A DNA stretch of 64,000 bases from NCBI GenBank assembly GCA_003243425.1, contig QFQP01000005.1:124001-188000 (forward strand), given 5' to 3'. Under the pieces are notes generated by a model, which worked only from the letters and a program-made list of their open reading frames with translations, was not told where the DNA came from and searched no databases. The position numbers and the translations under genes are program-made. Position 1 is the first letter of the stretch. The number at the start of each line of letters is the position of its first letter. Origin of the DNA: Archangium gephyra (GTDB taxonomy: Bacteria > Myxococcota > Myxococcia > Myxococcales > Myxococcaceae). This document shows, piece by piece, positions 52,164 to 61,455 of the stretch.

Positions 52164-52305
52164 CTGCTTCCTTGATGGGGCTGCGCATCGCGCGACGGGC
52201 CCTCGGCACGAGCAACGTGGGCGCAACACGTGGGCTCCTTCCTCTCGGGGCTGCGGGGCCAGCGCGCGACGGGCACCTCCGCCACGCCACCCGAAGAGAC
52301 CGCCC

Positions 52306-52866
52306 TCATCGAGGCCGCAGCACGACCGCCCCGATGAACGCCACCGCCGCGAACGCCAGCGAACGCACCGCCAGCGCGCCAGCGCCCTCACCGCGGGCCA
52401 CGAAGAACAACGCGACCGCGGTGCACACCAGCGAACACCCGAGCGCGAACGCGAGGCGCTTCCACACGTTGAGCTCGGTGCGCGCCCTGAACACCTTCTG
52501 CGCGGCGAGCACCGCGAACACGCTGAGCAGACACACCGGCACGTAGACCCACGCGAAGTCGTCGACCGTCGGCACGTCGAGGAAGTTCTCGGCGCGCGGA
52601 GGCACCAGCGCGAACACCCACGCCGTCGCGCTCATCGACACCCAGCCGTCGGGGATCTCCGGCTTCACCGAGCCACCATCGGCGAGCGTCCGCAGCGCCA
52701 ACATCCACCACAGGATTCCGGTCACGAACACGCAGCCCAGCAGCATCGTCACGGCGCCACGCCCGAGCGGGTGTTCGAAGCGATTCGACAGAATGGTGAC
52801 GTGCAGCACGGCGACCACCACGCCGACGGCCAGGCTCTCGACTGCGCGCTTCGTCTCTTCGCCCAC
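52306..52866 (-). CDS. Polytopic membrane protein, 186 residues
   Basis: The protein has about six hydrophobic segments: ESLAVGVVVAVLHVTILS, VTMLLGCVFVTGILWWMLAL, MSATAWVFALVPPRA, AWVYVPVCLLSVFAVLAAQK, LAFALGCSLVCTAVALFFVA and SLAFAAVAFIGAVVLR. It ends in an Arg-rich tail. No family is recognised. The start is a GTG at 52866, 72 bp from the divergent treZ gene. Confidence 0.72.
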   Translation of the reverse strand: MGEETKRAVESLAVGVVVAVLHVTILSNRFEHPLGRGAVTMLLGCVFVTGILWWMLALRTLADGGSVKPEIPDGWVSMSATAWVFALVPPRAENFLDVPTVDDFAWVYVPVCLLSVFAVLAAQKVFRARTELNVWKRLAFALGCSLVCTAVALFFVARGEGAGALAVRSLAFAAVAFIGAVVLRPR

Positions 52867-52938
52867 GCGCGCTCCTTACTCCCACGCGGAGCCCTGCGGC
52901 CCCAACATGTTGCGGATCAGTGACGTCGTCTCGCTGGA

Positions 52939-54813
52939 ATGGCGAACGTCACTAGTTCTGGCGCCGTGTTGAGTGAGAGCCGAGATCACTGGGGCGCGGT
53001 GGTGACCGACGAGGGCACGGTCTTCCGCGTGTGGGCGCCGAAGCGGGCGAAGGTCGAGGTGCTGTTGAACCGCGGCGCCGGTGTCGAACGTCACGCGCTG
53101 GTCGGAAAGAACGGGGTGTTCAGCGGCACCTTCGAGGCGCCGGCCGGCACCCGCTACCGCTTCGAGCTCGACGGCGGCGAGGCGTTCCCCGACCCGTGCA
53201 GCCGCTGGCAGCCCGAAGGTCCCCACGGCCCGTCTGAAGTCGTTGACCCGCGCACCTTCAAGTGGACCGACGCGTCGTGGCCCGGCGTGGGCGCGAAGAA
53301 CCACGTCGTCTACGAGCTTCACGTCGGCGCGTTCACGAAGGAAGGCACCTACGACGCGCTGATCAACAAACTGCCCTACCTGAAGTCACTCGGGGTGACG
53401 CTGCTCGAGCTGATGCCGCTCAATGGTTTCCCCGGAAACTACAACTGGGGCTACGACGGCGTGAACCTGTGGGCACCCAATCGCACCTACGGTTCGCCTG
53501 ATCAGCTGCGCGCCTTCGTCGACGCTGCGCACGCGCACGGCCTCGGCGTGGTGCTCGACGTCGTCTACAACCACTTCGGTCCTGACGGGAATTACCTCCC
53601 CCAGTTCTCCGACACCTGGTTCAACAGTGAACGGCCCGCCGACTGGGGCGCGGCGGTGAACTTCGACGGGCCCGGCGCTTCGGGCGTGCGCACCTTCGTG
53701 GCGCAGAACGCGGCGATGTGGGTCCGCGAGTACCACTTTGACGGGCTCCGTCTCGACGCCACCCAGAACCTGTTCGACGACTCGCCCAGGCACATCGTGG
53801 CGGACATCACCGAAGCCGCGCGTGCGGCGGCAGGGGCGCGCAACGTGTGGCTCGTCGGCGAGGCAGATCATCAAGAACGCAAACTCGTGCAGCCCATCAA
53901 CGACGGCGGCGCGAACCTCGACGCCATCTGGGTCGACGACTTTCATCATGCAAGTCGCGTCGCGGCCACGGGCGAAGCCGAGGGCTACCTGCAGGACTAT
54001 GACGGCAGCGCGCGGGAACTGGTGAGCCTCGCCCTGCGCAACTCGCTCTACGCCGGGCAGCACTTCGCGTTCTCGAAGCATCAACGCGGCACCGACCTGC
54101 GCCGCACCGAACCGCACCGCGTGGTCTTCGCGCTCCAGAACCACGACCAGGTCTCGGTGGGGCTGCGCGCCGAACGGCTGCACCGGCTCGCTGGTGAGGC
54201 CACGGCGCGCGCGCTCGGCGTGCTGCACCTGCTGCTCCCACAGACCCCGATGCTGTTCATGGGCCAGGAGTGCTTCGCCGACACGCCCTTCCCCTGGTTC
54301 GTCGACCACAACGCCGAACTCCAGCCGCTGGTGACCGAAGGCCGCGCCGAGTTCCTCTCGAAGTTCGCGTCGGTGAAGTCCGCCATCGCGCAGGGAATTC
54401 TGCCCACGGCGCCCATCGACGGGTTCGAGAAGGCGCGGCTCAAGTGGGACGAAAAGCCGCACATCTTCTCGCTGCATCAGGACCTGATCGCGCTTCGGAA
54501 GAAGACGGCGCTGATCAATTCACCCCGTCGAGATCAATTCGACGCCGCGGTGTTGAGCGATCGCGAACTCGTGCTGCGGTGGTTCGCCGACGACGGCGCC
54601 GACCTGCTGCTGCTCTTCTCGCTCGGGGCAGACCGAGACCTCACGCCCTGCTCCGAACCGCTGCTCGCGCCACCGCGGGGCAGCCGGTGGAAGTTCGTCC
54701 TCTCGTCCGAAGACGCGCGCTTCGGTGGGCGCGGCGTCATCTCCATTCCCGACGGTGCAGGCGCCTGGAGACTCCAGGGCCGCTGCGCCACCTTGCTGCA
54801 GGCACATTCATGA
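52939..54813 (+). CDS. treZ: Malto-oligosyltrehalose trehalohydrolase
   Basis: This 624-residue enzyme releases trehalose from malto-oligosyltrehalose in the cytosol. It has an N-terminal beta-sandwich (about 15-100) and a GH13 barrel. The catalytic residues are Asp273 (DGLRLDATQ), Glu308 (VGEADHQE) and Asp403 (QNHDQV), with the usual TreZ phrases MPLNGFPGNYNWGYDGVNL and MFMGQECFADTPF-like ending (MLFMGQECFADTPFPWFVDH). It is the first gene of the treZ-glgX-treY operon. The stop overlaps the next start by 4 bp (ATGA). A second possible GTG start exists at 52966. Confidence 0.94.
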   Translation: MANVTSSGAVLSESRDHWGAVVTDEGTVFRVWAPKRAKVEVLLNRGAGVERHALVGKNGVFSGTFEAPAGTRYRFELDGGEAFPDPCSRWQPEGPHGPSEVVDPRTFKWTDASWPGVGAKNHVVYELHVGAFTKEGTYDALINKLPYLKSLGVTLLELMPLNGFPGNYNWGYDGVNLWAPNRTYGSPDQLRAFVDAAHAHGLGVVLDVVYNHFGPDGNYLPQFSDTWFNSERPADWGAAVNFDGPGASGVRTFVAQNAAMWVREYHFDGLRLDATQNLFDDSPRHIVADITEAARAAAGARNVWLVGEADHQERKLVQPINDGGANLDAIWVDDFHHASRVAATGEAEGYLQDYDGSARELVSLALRNSLYAGQHFAFSKHQRGTDLRRTEPHRVVFALQNHDQVSVGLRAERLHRLAGEATARALGVLHLLLPQTPMLFMGQECFADTPFPWFVDHNAELQPLVTEGRAEFLSKFASVKSAIAQGILPTAPIDGFEKARLKWDEKPHIFSLHQDLIALRKKTALINSPRRDQFDAAVLSDRELVLRWFADDGADLLLLFSLGADRDLTPCSEPLLAPPRGSRWKFVLSSEDARFGGRGVISIPDGAGAWRLQGRCATLLQAHS

Positions 54814-56894
54814 CTCGAGAAATCTGGCCCGGAAGACCGTACCCGCTCGGCGCGACGTGGGACGGTGAAGGCACCAACTTCGCCGTCTTCAGTGAGAACG
54901 CGAACGGAATGACGTTGTGCCTGTTCGACGACAACGACCACGAAGAGCGCGTGCCGATGAAGGAGCAGACCGCGTTCTGCTGGCACGTCTACCTGCCGAA
55001 CGTGAAGCCCGGTCAGCGCTACGCGTTCCGCGCGAAGGGTGAATGGAAGCCCGAAGCCGGCCGCCGCTTCTGCGAGAACAAGCTCCTCATCGACCCCTAC
55101 GCGCTCGCCATCGAAGGTGACGTGAAGTGGAACGAGGCGCTCTTCACGCACCGCTTCGAAGGAGATCAACGGCAGCTCAACGACGCCGACTCGGCGCCCT
55201 ACCTGCCGCGCTCGGTGGTGGTCGACCCGCGCTTCGACTGGGGCAACGACCGGCGGCCGCGCACCCCGTGGCACGAGACCATCATCTACGAGGCGCACGT
55301 GAAGGGCCTCACGCAGCGCATCGCCGGCGTGCCAGATGAGCTGCGCGGCACGTACGCGGGCGTCGGTCACCCGGCCACCATCGAGCACCTGCGCGGGTTG
55401 GGCATCACCGCGCTCGAGCTGATGCCCACGCACCACTTCGTGCACGACTCGCATCTGCTCGACCGCGGGCTGCGCAACTACTGGGGCTACAACACCATCG
55501 GCTTCTTCGCGCCGCACGCCGGCTACTCGTCGTCAGGGCAACGCGGCGAGCAGGTGCGCGAGTTCAAGACCATGGTGCGCGCGCTGCACGAGGCCGGCAT
55601 CGAGGTCATCCTCGACGTCGTCTACAACCACTCGGCCGAGGGCAACCACCAGGGCCCGGTGTTGAGCTTCAAGGGGCTCGACAATCAGGCCTACTACCGG
55701 CTCGCCGAAGACCCCTTCTACTTTCAGGACTACACGGGCACCGGCAACACCTTCAACATGCTGAACGCGCACGTGCTCCAGCTGTTGATGGACTCGTTGC
55801 GCTACTGGGCGACGGAGCTGCACGTCGACGGTTTCCGCTTCGACCTCGCCGCCGCGCTCGCGCGGGGTCTGCACGAGGCCGGGCGCCTGTCGGCCTTCTT
55901 CGACCTCATTCATCAAGACCCGGTGTGCCGCGAGGTGAAGCTCATCGCCGAACCGTGGGACGTGGGGCCCGGCGGCTACCAGGTGGGCAACTTCCCTCCG
56001 CTGTGGACCGAGTGGAACGGCAAGTTCCGCGACGTCACCCGCGACTTCTGGCGCGGCGCCGAAGGCACCATGGCGGAGTTCGCCTCACGCCTCACCGGCA
56101 GCTCCGACCTCTACGAGCACAACGGGCGAAGGCCGTACGCGAGCATCAACTTCGTCACCGCGCACGACGGCTTCACGCTGCGTGACCTGGTGTCGTTCAA
56201 CGACAAGCACAACGAGGCCAACGGCGAAGAGAACCGCGACGGTGAGAGCCACAACCGCTCGTGGAACTGCGGCGCCGAGGGCCCGACCGACGACGCGGGC
56301 ATCAACACGCTCCGCGCCCAGCAGCAGCGCAACCTGCTGGCCACGGTGATGCTCAGCCAGGGCGTGCCGATGTTGCTGCACGGCGACGAGCTCGGGCGCA
56401 CGCAGCAGGGCAACAACAACGCCTATTGCCAGGACAACGAGCTGTCGTGGATCGACTGGGACCACGCGGATCAATCGCTGCTCGAGTTCACGCGGCGGTT
56501 GATCAAATTCCGCAAGGACCACCCCACCTTCCGCCGCCGCCGCTTCCTCGACGGGCAGGTGATCCGCGGCGAGCACGCCGACATCCACTGGTTGCGCAAC
56601 GACGGCCAGGAGATGAGCGATGACGACTGGAACGCGGGGTACGCAAAGGCCTTCGCGGTGTTCCTCAACGGGCAGGAGATCAAGACCCCGAACGCTCGTG
56701 GTCAGCGCGTCACCGACGACTCGTTCACGTTGTTCTTCAACGCCTCGCACGAGCCCATCGAGTTCAAGCTCTGGGAAAAGGTGAGCGGCGGCGAAGTGGT
56801 GCTCGACACCGCGCGCGACGCAACGCTGCGCATCGAGAAGAGCGGAACGTTGAAGCTCGAGCCCCGAAGCCTGGTGGTGCTGCGCCATGACTGA
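54810..56894 (+). CDS. glgX: Glycogen debranching enzyme GlgX/TreX
   Basis: This 694-residue isoamylase-type GH13 enzyme cleaves alpha-1,6 branches of glycogen to give linear malto-oligosaccharides for TreY. The N-terminal CBM48-like domain contains PYPLGATWDGEGTNFAVFSE, typical of GlgX. The catalytic residues are Asp345 (VDGFRFDLA), Glu381 (LIAEPWDVG) and the third Asp in VTAHDGFTLRDLV. The phrase NRSWNCGAEGPTDD and DELGRTQQGNNNAYCQDNEL are also GlgX signatures. It overlaps treZ by 4 bp and treY by 8 bp, so the three genes are translated from one transcript. Confidence 0.94.
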   Translation: MTREIWPGRPYPLGATWDGEGTNFAVFSENANGMTLCLFDDNDHEERVPMKEQTAFCWHVYLPNVKPGQRYAFRAKGEWKPEAGRRFCENKLLIDPYALAIEGDVKWNEALFTHRFEGDQRQLNDADSAPYLPRSVVVDPRFDWGNDRRPRTPWHETIIYEAHVKGLTQRIAGVPDELRGTYAGVGHPATIEHLRGLGITALELMPTHHFVHDSHLLDRGLRNYWGYNTIGFFAPHAGYSSSGQRGEQVREFKTMVRALHEAGIEVILDVVYNHSAEGNHQGPVLSFKGLDNQAYYRLAEDPFYFQDYTGTGNTFNMLNAHVLQLLMDSLRYWATELHVDGFRFDLAAALARGLHEAGRLSAFFDLIHQDPVCREVKLIAEPWDVGPGGYQVGNFPPLWTEWNGKFRDVTRDFWRGAEGTMAEFASRLTGSSDLYEHNGRRPYASINFVTAHDGFTLRDLVSFNDKHNEANGEENRDGESHNRSWNCGAEGPTDDAGINTLRAQQQRNLLATVMLSQGVPMLLHGDELGRTQQGNNNAYCQDNELSWIDWDHADQSLLEFTRRLIKFRKDHPTFRRRRFLDGQVIRGEHADIHWLRNDGQEMSDDDWNAGYAKAFAVFLNGQEIKTPNARGQRVTDDSFTLFFNASHEPIEFKLWEKVSGGEVVLDTARDATLRIEKSGTLKLEPRSLVVLRHD

Positions 56895-59358
56895 GCGGCC
56901 GCTGCGCGCGACGTATCGACTGCAGTTGAACGCCGACTTCACGTTCGCCGACGCGGCGAAGCAGGTGGCGTGGCTCGCGCGCCTGGGCATCAGTCACCTC
57001 TATCTGTCGCCGGTGTTCGAAGCCGCCAAGGGCTCGACGCACGGCTACGACGTGGTCGACCACACCAAGCTGTCGACGGTGCTCGGTGGCCGCGCGGGCT
57101 TCGACGCGCTGGTGACCACCGCGCACGCGCACGGGCTGGGCATCATTCTCGACATCGTGCCCAACCACATGTCCATCGCCGACGCGCGCAACGCGTGGTG
57201 GTGGGACGTGCTCGAGAACGGCCCCGCCAGCCACTTTGCGTTCGTGTTCGACGTCGACTGGACGCCGCCTGAACAACAGCTGGCGAACACCGTGTTGTTG
57301 CCGGTGCTGGGCGACCACTACGCGCGGGTGCTCGAGCGGCGCGAGCTGAAGCTCGAGCGCGATGGTGCGCGCTTCGTCATCGCCTACTTCGACCACCGCT
57401 GGCCGGTGGCGCCGCGCGCGCTGGGCTCGATGCTCAAGCGGCTCTCGTCGCTGTCGGAGCGGCTGGCGTTCATCGCCGACGGGCTCGCCGAGCTGCCGCA
57501 GTCGTCGCTCACCGACCACCTGAGCGTGGAGCGCCGGCATCGCGACAAAGACGTGCTGTTCGAGCTGCTCGGTGAGCTGCTCGAGCAGCACGCGCCGCTG
57601 GCGAAGGCCGTCGACGACGCACTGGCCGCGCTGAGCGACGACACCACCGCGTTCAGCGAGTTCCTCGACCGGCAGAACTACCGCCTCGCGTTCTGGCGCA
57701 CCGCCGAGCGCGAGCTCGACTACCGGCGCTTCTTCGACATCGCCACGCTGGTGGGCCTGCGCATGGAAGACCCGCGCGTGTTCGCCGCGTCTCACGGGTT
57801 GATCCGCGAGCTGATCTCCACCGGCGCCATCGACGGGGTTCGCGTAGACCACGTCGACGGGCTGGCCGACCCCGCCGAGTATCTGCAGCGCCTGCGCGCG
57901 CTGGTGGGCGGCGCCAGCATTCACGTCGAGAAGATCCTCGGCTTCGACGAGACGCTGCGGCCCTGGCCGGTCGAAGGCACCACCGGCTACGAGCACGCCG
58001 CCGAGGTGACGCAGCTGTTCCTCCCGCCGGAAGCCGAAGACGTGCTCACCCGGCGCGAACGAGCGGCCCGCGGCGACGAGCGCACCTTCGAAGAGCTCGC
58101 GGCCGAGGCGCGCAAGCAGGTGCTGGTCGAGCTGCTCGCCGCCGACGTGAACCGGCTCACCGCGACGCTCGTCGAGCTCCGTGAACGGCACGCCGAGCTG
58201 CGCGACTACAGCCGCCATCAGATGCACCACGCGCTCCGGGCGCTGGTGGCTGCCTTCCCCGTGTACCGCTCGTACGTCGCGCCCACCCGCGGTGAAATCA
58301 CCGACGAAGACCGCGCGCTCATCGGTCACGCCATCGAAGAGACGAAGAAGTCAGAAGTCGAAGGTGAACTCGTGGACTTCATCGGGCGAATTCTGCGGCT
58401 CGAGAAGAAGGGCGAGCTCGAAGGCACGTTCGTGCGGCGCTTCCAGCAGCTGACCGCGCCGGCCATGGCCAAGGGCGTGGAAGACACGACGTTCTACCGG
58501 TCGACGCGACTGCTCGCGCTCAACGAGGTCGGCGGCAGCCCCGAGCACTTCGGGTTGTCGGTCGACGCGTTCCACGAGCTGCAGCGAGAAGCAGACGCGA
58601 ACTGGCCGCGACGGTTGCTGAGCTCGTCGACGCACGACACCAAGCGCAGTGAAGACGTGCGCGCGCGACTGGTGGCGATGGCGTGGCATGCGAACGAGCT
58701 CCCGCCGATGCTCGAGGGCGACATCGACGGCCCGACCCGCGAGCTGGTGCTGCAGACCTTCATCGGCGCAGCGCCGATTGGTGAAGACCGGCTGTGGCCG
58801 GCGGTCGAGAAGTCGATTCGAGAAGCCAAGGTGCACACCTCGTGGACGAAGCCGAACGCGGAATACGAAGCGAAGGTGAAGGCCTTCGTGCACTCGTTCG
58901 ATGCGCGGCCGTTGCAGGCGTTCGTGAAGCGAATCGAGCACACCGCGCGGGGAATTTCGCTCGCGTGGACGGCGCTGAAGCTCACGCTGCCCGGCGTGCC
59001 TGACTTCTACCAGGGCACCGAGCTGTGGAACTTCGCGCTCGTCGACCCCGACAACCGGCGGCCGGTCGATTATGCGCTGCGCGCCCGTTCGCTCGAAGCG
59101 CCCGCGCCGCCGTTGCGTGAAGACGAGCTGGGGCTCACACGGCTCACGTTGATTCGAAGGCTGCTGACGCTGCGCCGTGAACGACCGCAGTTGTTCACAG
59201 GCTACGAGCCGATTCAGAGCGACGCGTTCACGTTTTCGCGGGGCAACGGTGGGCTCATCGTCTCGGTGAAGCACCGGCCCGACGTCGCGCACTTCACGCC
59301 GGGCAACGCGCGCGAGTTCTTCAGCAGCGAACTCGTGCGCATCTTCACGCGCGACTGA
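56887..59358 (+). CDS. treY: Malto-oligosyltrehalose synthase
   Basis: This 823-residue GH13 enzyme turns the reducing-end maltosyl unit of malto-oligosaccharides into a trehalose unit. The TreY hallmarks are ATYRLQLNADFTFADAA at the N-terminus, YLSPVFEAAKGSTHGYDVVD, IVPNHMSI, and the catalytic Asp321 (VRVDHVDGLADP) with Glu348 (HVEKILG). It shows the long insertion region (about 400-540) and the terminal ALVDPDNRRPVDY phrase. Together with TreZ and GlgX it forms the complete TreY/TreZ pathway from glycogen. It is the last gene of the operon. Confidence 0.94.
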   Translation: MTERPLRATYRLQLNADFTFADAAKQVAWLARLGISHLYLSPVFEAAKGSTHGYDVVDHTKLSTVLGGRAGFDALVTTAHAHGLGIILDIVPNHMSIADARNAWWWDVLENGPASHFAFVFDVDWTPPEQQLANTVLLPVLGDHYARVLERRELKLERDGARFVIAYFDHRWPVAPRALGSMLKRLSSLSERLAFIADGLAELPQSSLTDHLSVERRHRDKDVLFELLGELLEQHAPLAKAVDDALAALSDDTTAFSEFLDRQNYRLAFWRTAERELDYRRFFDIATLVGLRMEDPRVFAASHGLIRELISTGAIDGVRVDHVDGLADPAEYLQRLRALVGGASIHVEKILGFDETLRPWPVEGTTGYEHAAEVTQLFLPPEAEDVLTRRERAARGDERTFEELAAEARKQVLVELLAADVNRLTATLVELRERHAELRDYSRHQMHHALRALVAAFPVYRSYVAPTRGEITDEDRALIGHAIEETKKSEVEGELVDFIGRILRLEKKGELEGTFVRRFQQLTAPAMAKGVEDTTFYRSTRLLALNEVGGSPEHFGLSVDAFHELQREADANWPRRLLSSSTHDTKRSEDVRARLVAMAWHANELPPMLEGDIDGPTRELVLQTFIGAAPIGEDRLWPAVEKSIREAKVHTSWTKPNAEYEAKVKAFVHSFDARPLQAFVKRIEHTARGISLAWTALKLTLPGVPDFYQGTELWNFALVDPDNRRPVDYALRARSLEAPAPPLREDELGLTRLTLIRRLLTLRRERPQLFTGYEPIQSDAFTFSRGNGGLIVSVKHRPDVAHFTPGNAREFFSSELVRIFTRD

Positions 59359-59395
59359 CGCTCGGGGCAGGAGCGTGGGCGGCCGTGAGGGTTCG

Positions 59396-59853
59396 TCATG
59401 GCGAGAACACGTAGACCGCTCCCGCGCTCGCGTAGGCGTTGTTCGACTGCGCCGGCACGTTGTTGAAGTCGTAGCCGATGGAGTCCTCGCCCAACGCGCC
59501 ACAGGTCAACGTGCGCCCGTCTGAGGAGATCGCGCTGGCCAGGCCGAAGCCGTCACCCGGGTCGGTGTTCGAGGCCTTCACGGAGGCGATCTGGTGCCAC
59601 ACCGATACGGCGCGCCGACCGCCCGGGTCCCTCCGTTGGCCGAGATCGCGAGGCTGATGCCGAACTGGTCGTGCGCGCCGGCGTTCGACGCCTTCAGCCA
59701 CGCCTCCTGCGACCACGTGCCACTCTGTAACGCGAACACGTACACCGCGCCTGCGTTGGCCAGGGAATTGTCGGCCTGGCTCGAGCCGTTCGAGCCCTCG
59801 CTGGGCGCGGCGCCTGTCTCGAGGCTGGTGACGACCCGGGCTTGGCGCGCCAC
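59396..59853 (-). pseudogene. Remnant of an FG-GAP repeat protein
   Basis: Two recognisable FG-GAP stretches are in different frames. The upstream one (59853 to about 59620) reads GAAPSEGSNGSS, NAGAVYVF then DQFGISLAISANGGTRAVGAPY; the downstream one (about 59610 to 59396) reads SVWHQIASVKASNTDPGDGFG then SAISSDGRTLTCGALGED and ASAGAVYVFSP. The intact protein would need more repeats and a signal peptide before the first. The 5' end is cut off near the FHA gene promoter and an internal repeat may be lost. It converges with treY. Confidence 0.65.
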
Positions 59854-59864
59854 ACTCGGGCCTC

Positions 59865-60365
59865 ATGCTCAGCGTTCGCGAACTCAACGCCCTCACGCGG
59901 AAGCTCGACGACGCAGAGCTCGCGCGGCAACTGGGCCCCTTCGTGCTCGTGCAGCGCCCGCTGCCTGAAGTGAAGCGCTCGAACGAGCTGCGGCCCACCG
60001 CGCGGCTGCCCGACATGCGCGTGCCGCCCGCCCCGAAGGGTGTGTTCGATTTCGAAGACCTGTGGGTCGCGCCGTTGCCGCCCATCGTCGTCGACGATTC
60101 GATTCGCATCGGCCGCGCGCCCGACTGCGACGTCATCATCGAAGACGAGACGGTCTCGAAGTACCACGCGCGCATCGAGTGGAAGAACGCGCAGGCGGTG
60201 CTGGAAGACCTCGGCTCTTCGAACGGGACGTTCCTCAACACCGTGCGCCTGCGCGCCCGTCAGCAGCTCAAGGACAACGACGTGCTCGCGTTCGGCACCG
60301 TGCACGTCTTCTTCATGCTGGTGACGACGCTGCGCCGCCGCATGGGCGTCACCCGCGAACGCTGA
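59865..60365 (+). CDS. FHA domain protein
   Basis: This 166-residue cytosolic protein has a C-terminal FHA domain (about 75-155) with GRAPDCDVIIED, TVSKYHARIEW and LEDLGSSNGTFLNTVRL, the residues that bind phosphothreonine. The N-terminal 70 residues are Pro-rich with no known fold. It could read the output of a Ser/Thr kinase, for example the kinases at 18.8-22.8 kb. A weak upstream ribosome binding site is seen. The next gene starts 33 bp later. Confidence 0.88.
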   Translation: MLSVRELNALTRKLDDAELARQLGPFVLVQRPLPEVKRSNELRPTARLPDMRVPPAPKGVFDFEDLWVAPLPPIVVDDSIRIGRAPDCDVIIEDETVSKYHARIEWKNAQAVLEDLGSSNGTFLNTVRLRARQQLKDNDVLAFGTVHVFFMLVTTLRRRMGVTRER

Positions 60366-60398
60366 GGTGCCGGCACGCACGTTGCTCGGGCCGCGGGC

Positions 60399-60764
60399 AT
60401 GCGCTCAACAATCTTCGTGCTCGCTATCCTCGCGCTCTCGTCGTGCCCCTCGCCCGACCCGTGTCAGAGCCTCTGCGGCTGCTGGGAAGACACGACCCTG
60501 TCGGTTTCAGGCAACACCCGCGCAGCCGACGGCACGTCGGTCTCCGGGATCAACGTGTCATGCAAAGGCGAGAGCGGCCCGATGGACGTCACCGACACGA
60601 GCGGCGCGTTCGACTTCGAGTACTGGACGCGCACGTCGCCGGGCTGCGGCTACGAGGGCTGCAACACGCTGCTGTTCGTAGACCCCGCGCAGCAGTTCCG
60701 CTCGAAGGAGCTCACCGTGTGGGAGGTGCGCAACGCAGATGGTGGGGTGGTGCTCCAGCCGTGA
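60399..60764 (+). CDS. Small lipoprotein with carboxypeptidase-like regulatory fold
   Basis: This 121-residue lipoprotein (lipobox LSSC) carries a Cys-containing start (CQSLCGCWEDTTLSVSGN), then a beta-sandwich with DGTSVSGINVSCKGESGPMDVTDTSG, typical of carboxypeptidase-regulatory-like (CarboxypepD_reg) folds, and a terminal KELTVWEVRNADGG. It probably faces the periplasm or cell surface. The start has a clear signal peptide. The stop overlaps the next start (GTGA), so the two are co-translated. Confidence 0.78.
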   Translation: MRSTIFVLAILALSSCPSPDPCQSLCGCWEDTTLSVSGNTRAADGTSVSGINVSCKGESGPMDVTDTSGAFDFEYWTRTSPGCGYEGCNTLLFVDPAQQFRSKELTVWEVRNADGGVVLQP

Positions 60765-60949
60765 AGCGCTTCGGCCTCGCGCTGCTGCTGTCAGCGTCGG
60801 CGTGCTCGTCTTCGCCGCCGTGTCTGGGCTCGGGCATCTGCGGTTGTCGGGTCGAGGCGACAGTGACGGGTCGAGGCAACACCGTCGACGTCAGAACCGG
60901 CGCTCGACCGGCGGTGATCAACTCGAGAGCTCGCGGCCCGACCAGATGA
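60761..60949 (+). CDS. Small lipoprotein, 62 residues, possibly truncated
   Basis: The GTG at 60761 overlaps the previous stop (GTGA). The protein starts with a lipoprotein signal (VKRFGLALLLSASAC) and continues PPCLGSGICGCRVEATVTGR, resembling the Cys-start of the preceding lipoprotein (CQSLCGCWEDT). It overlaps the convergent membrane protein gene by 32 bp. A TGA in another frame at 60915, inside the TGATCA at the other gene's stop, suggests that one base may have been lost here and that the original protein ended there. Confidence 0.55.
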   Translation: MKRFGLALLLSASACSSSPPCLGSGICGCRVEATVTGRGNTVDVRTGARPAVINSRARGPTR

Positions 60950-61430
60950 CGTCGAACACCAGCAGGCCGAGCGCCACGGCGATGGTGCGACCGACGACGA
61001 AGTCTTGAACGGCGGACCCGGCGAAGTGGTCGACGTGCCACCACGCAGCCGTGAAGTTGTACGCGAGCAGCAACCCGGCCGAGAGCATCGCGAGCGCGGA
61101 GCCGCGCCTGACGCTCCACGCGGCGGCGAGCAACGCGGTGATGAAGACGAAGTCGTTCACCCACTGCGGTGCTGATTCGACCAGCGCCGAGTCACCATTG
61201 ATCAACAGCGCATGCGCGACGAGTGAGCCGAGCGTCGCACCCGCGAATTGAGCGGCGAGCAGCGAGGCCCAGCGGCCCTTCTTCGTGGTGCTCGACCAGA
61301 CGAGCAACACACCGAAGAGCACCGCGCCCGTCCACGCGAGCGTGACTGGCGTTCCGTGTGCGAGCCGCGCGCTGGCGACGCTTCCGCTGGCGGCGAGCGC
61401 GAGAACGAAGGCTGAGAGAAAACCGTTCAT
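60918..61430 (-). CDS. Polytopic membrane protein, 170 residues
   Basis: The protein has about six hydrophobic segments: FLSAFVLALAASGSVASA, PVTLAWTGAVLFGVLLVWS, WASLLAAQFAGATLGSLVAH, DFVFITALLAAAWSVRR, ALAMLSAGLLLAYNFTAAWW and TIAVALGLLVFDVIW. No family is recognised. It is followed upstream by the TIGR02996 gene on the same strand (26 bp). Confidence 0.72.
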   Translation of the reverse strand: MNGFLSAFVLALAASGSVASARLAHGTPVTLAWTGAVLFGVLLVWSSTTKKGRWASLLAAQFAGATLGSLVAHALLINGDSALVESAPQWVNDFVFITALLAAAWSVRRGSALAMLSAGLLLAYNFTAAWWHVDHFAGSAVQDFVVGRTIAVALGLLVFDVIWSGRELSS

Positions 61431-61455
61431 CGGCGAAGACTGTAATGCCCGGCGT

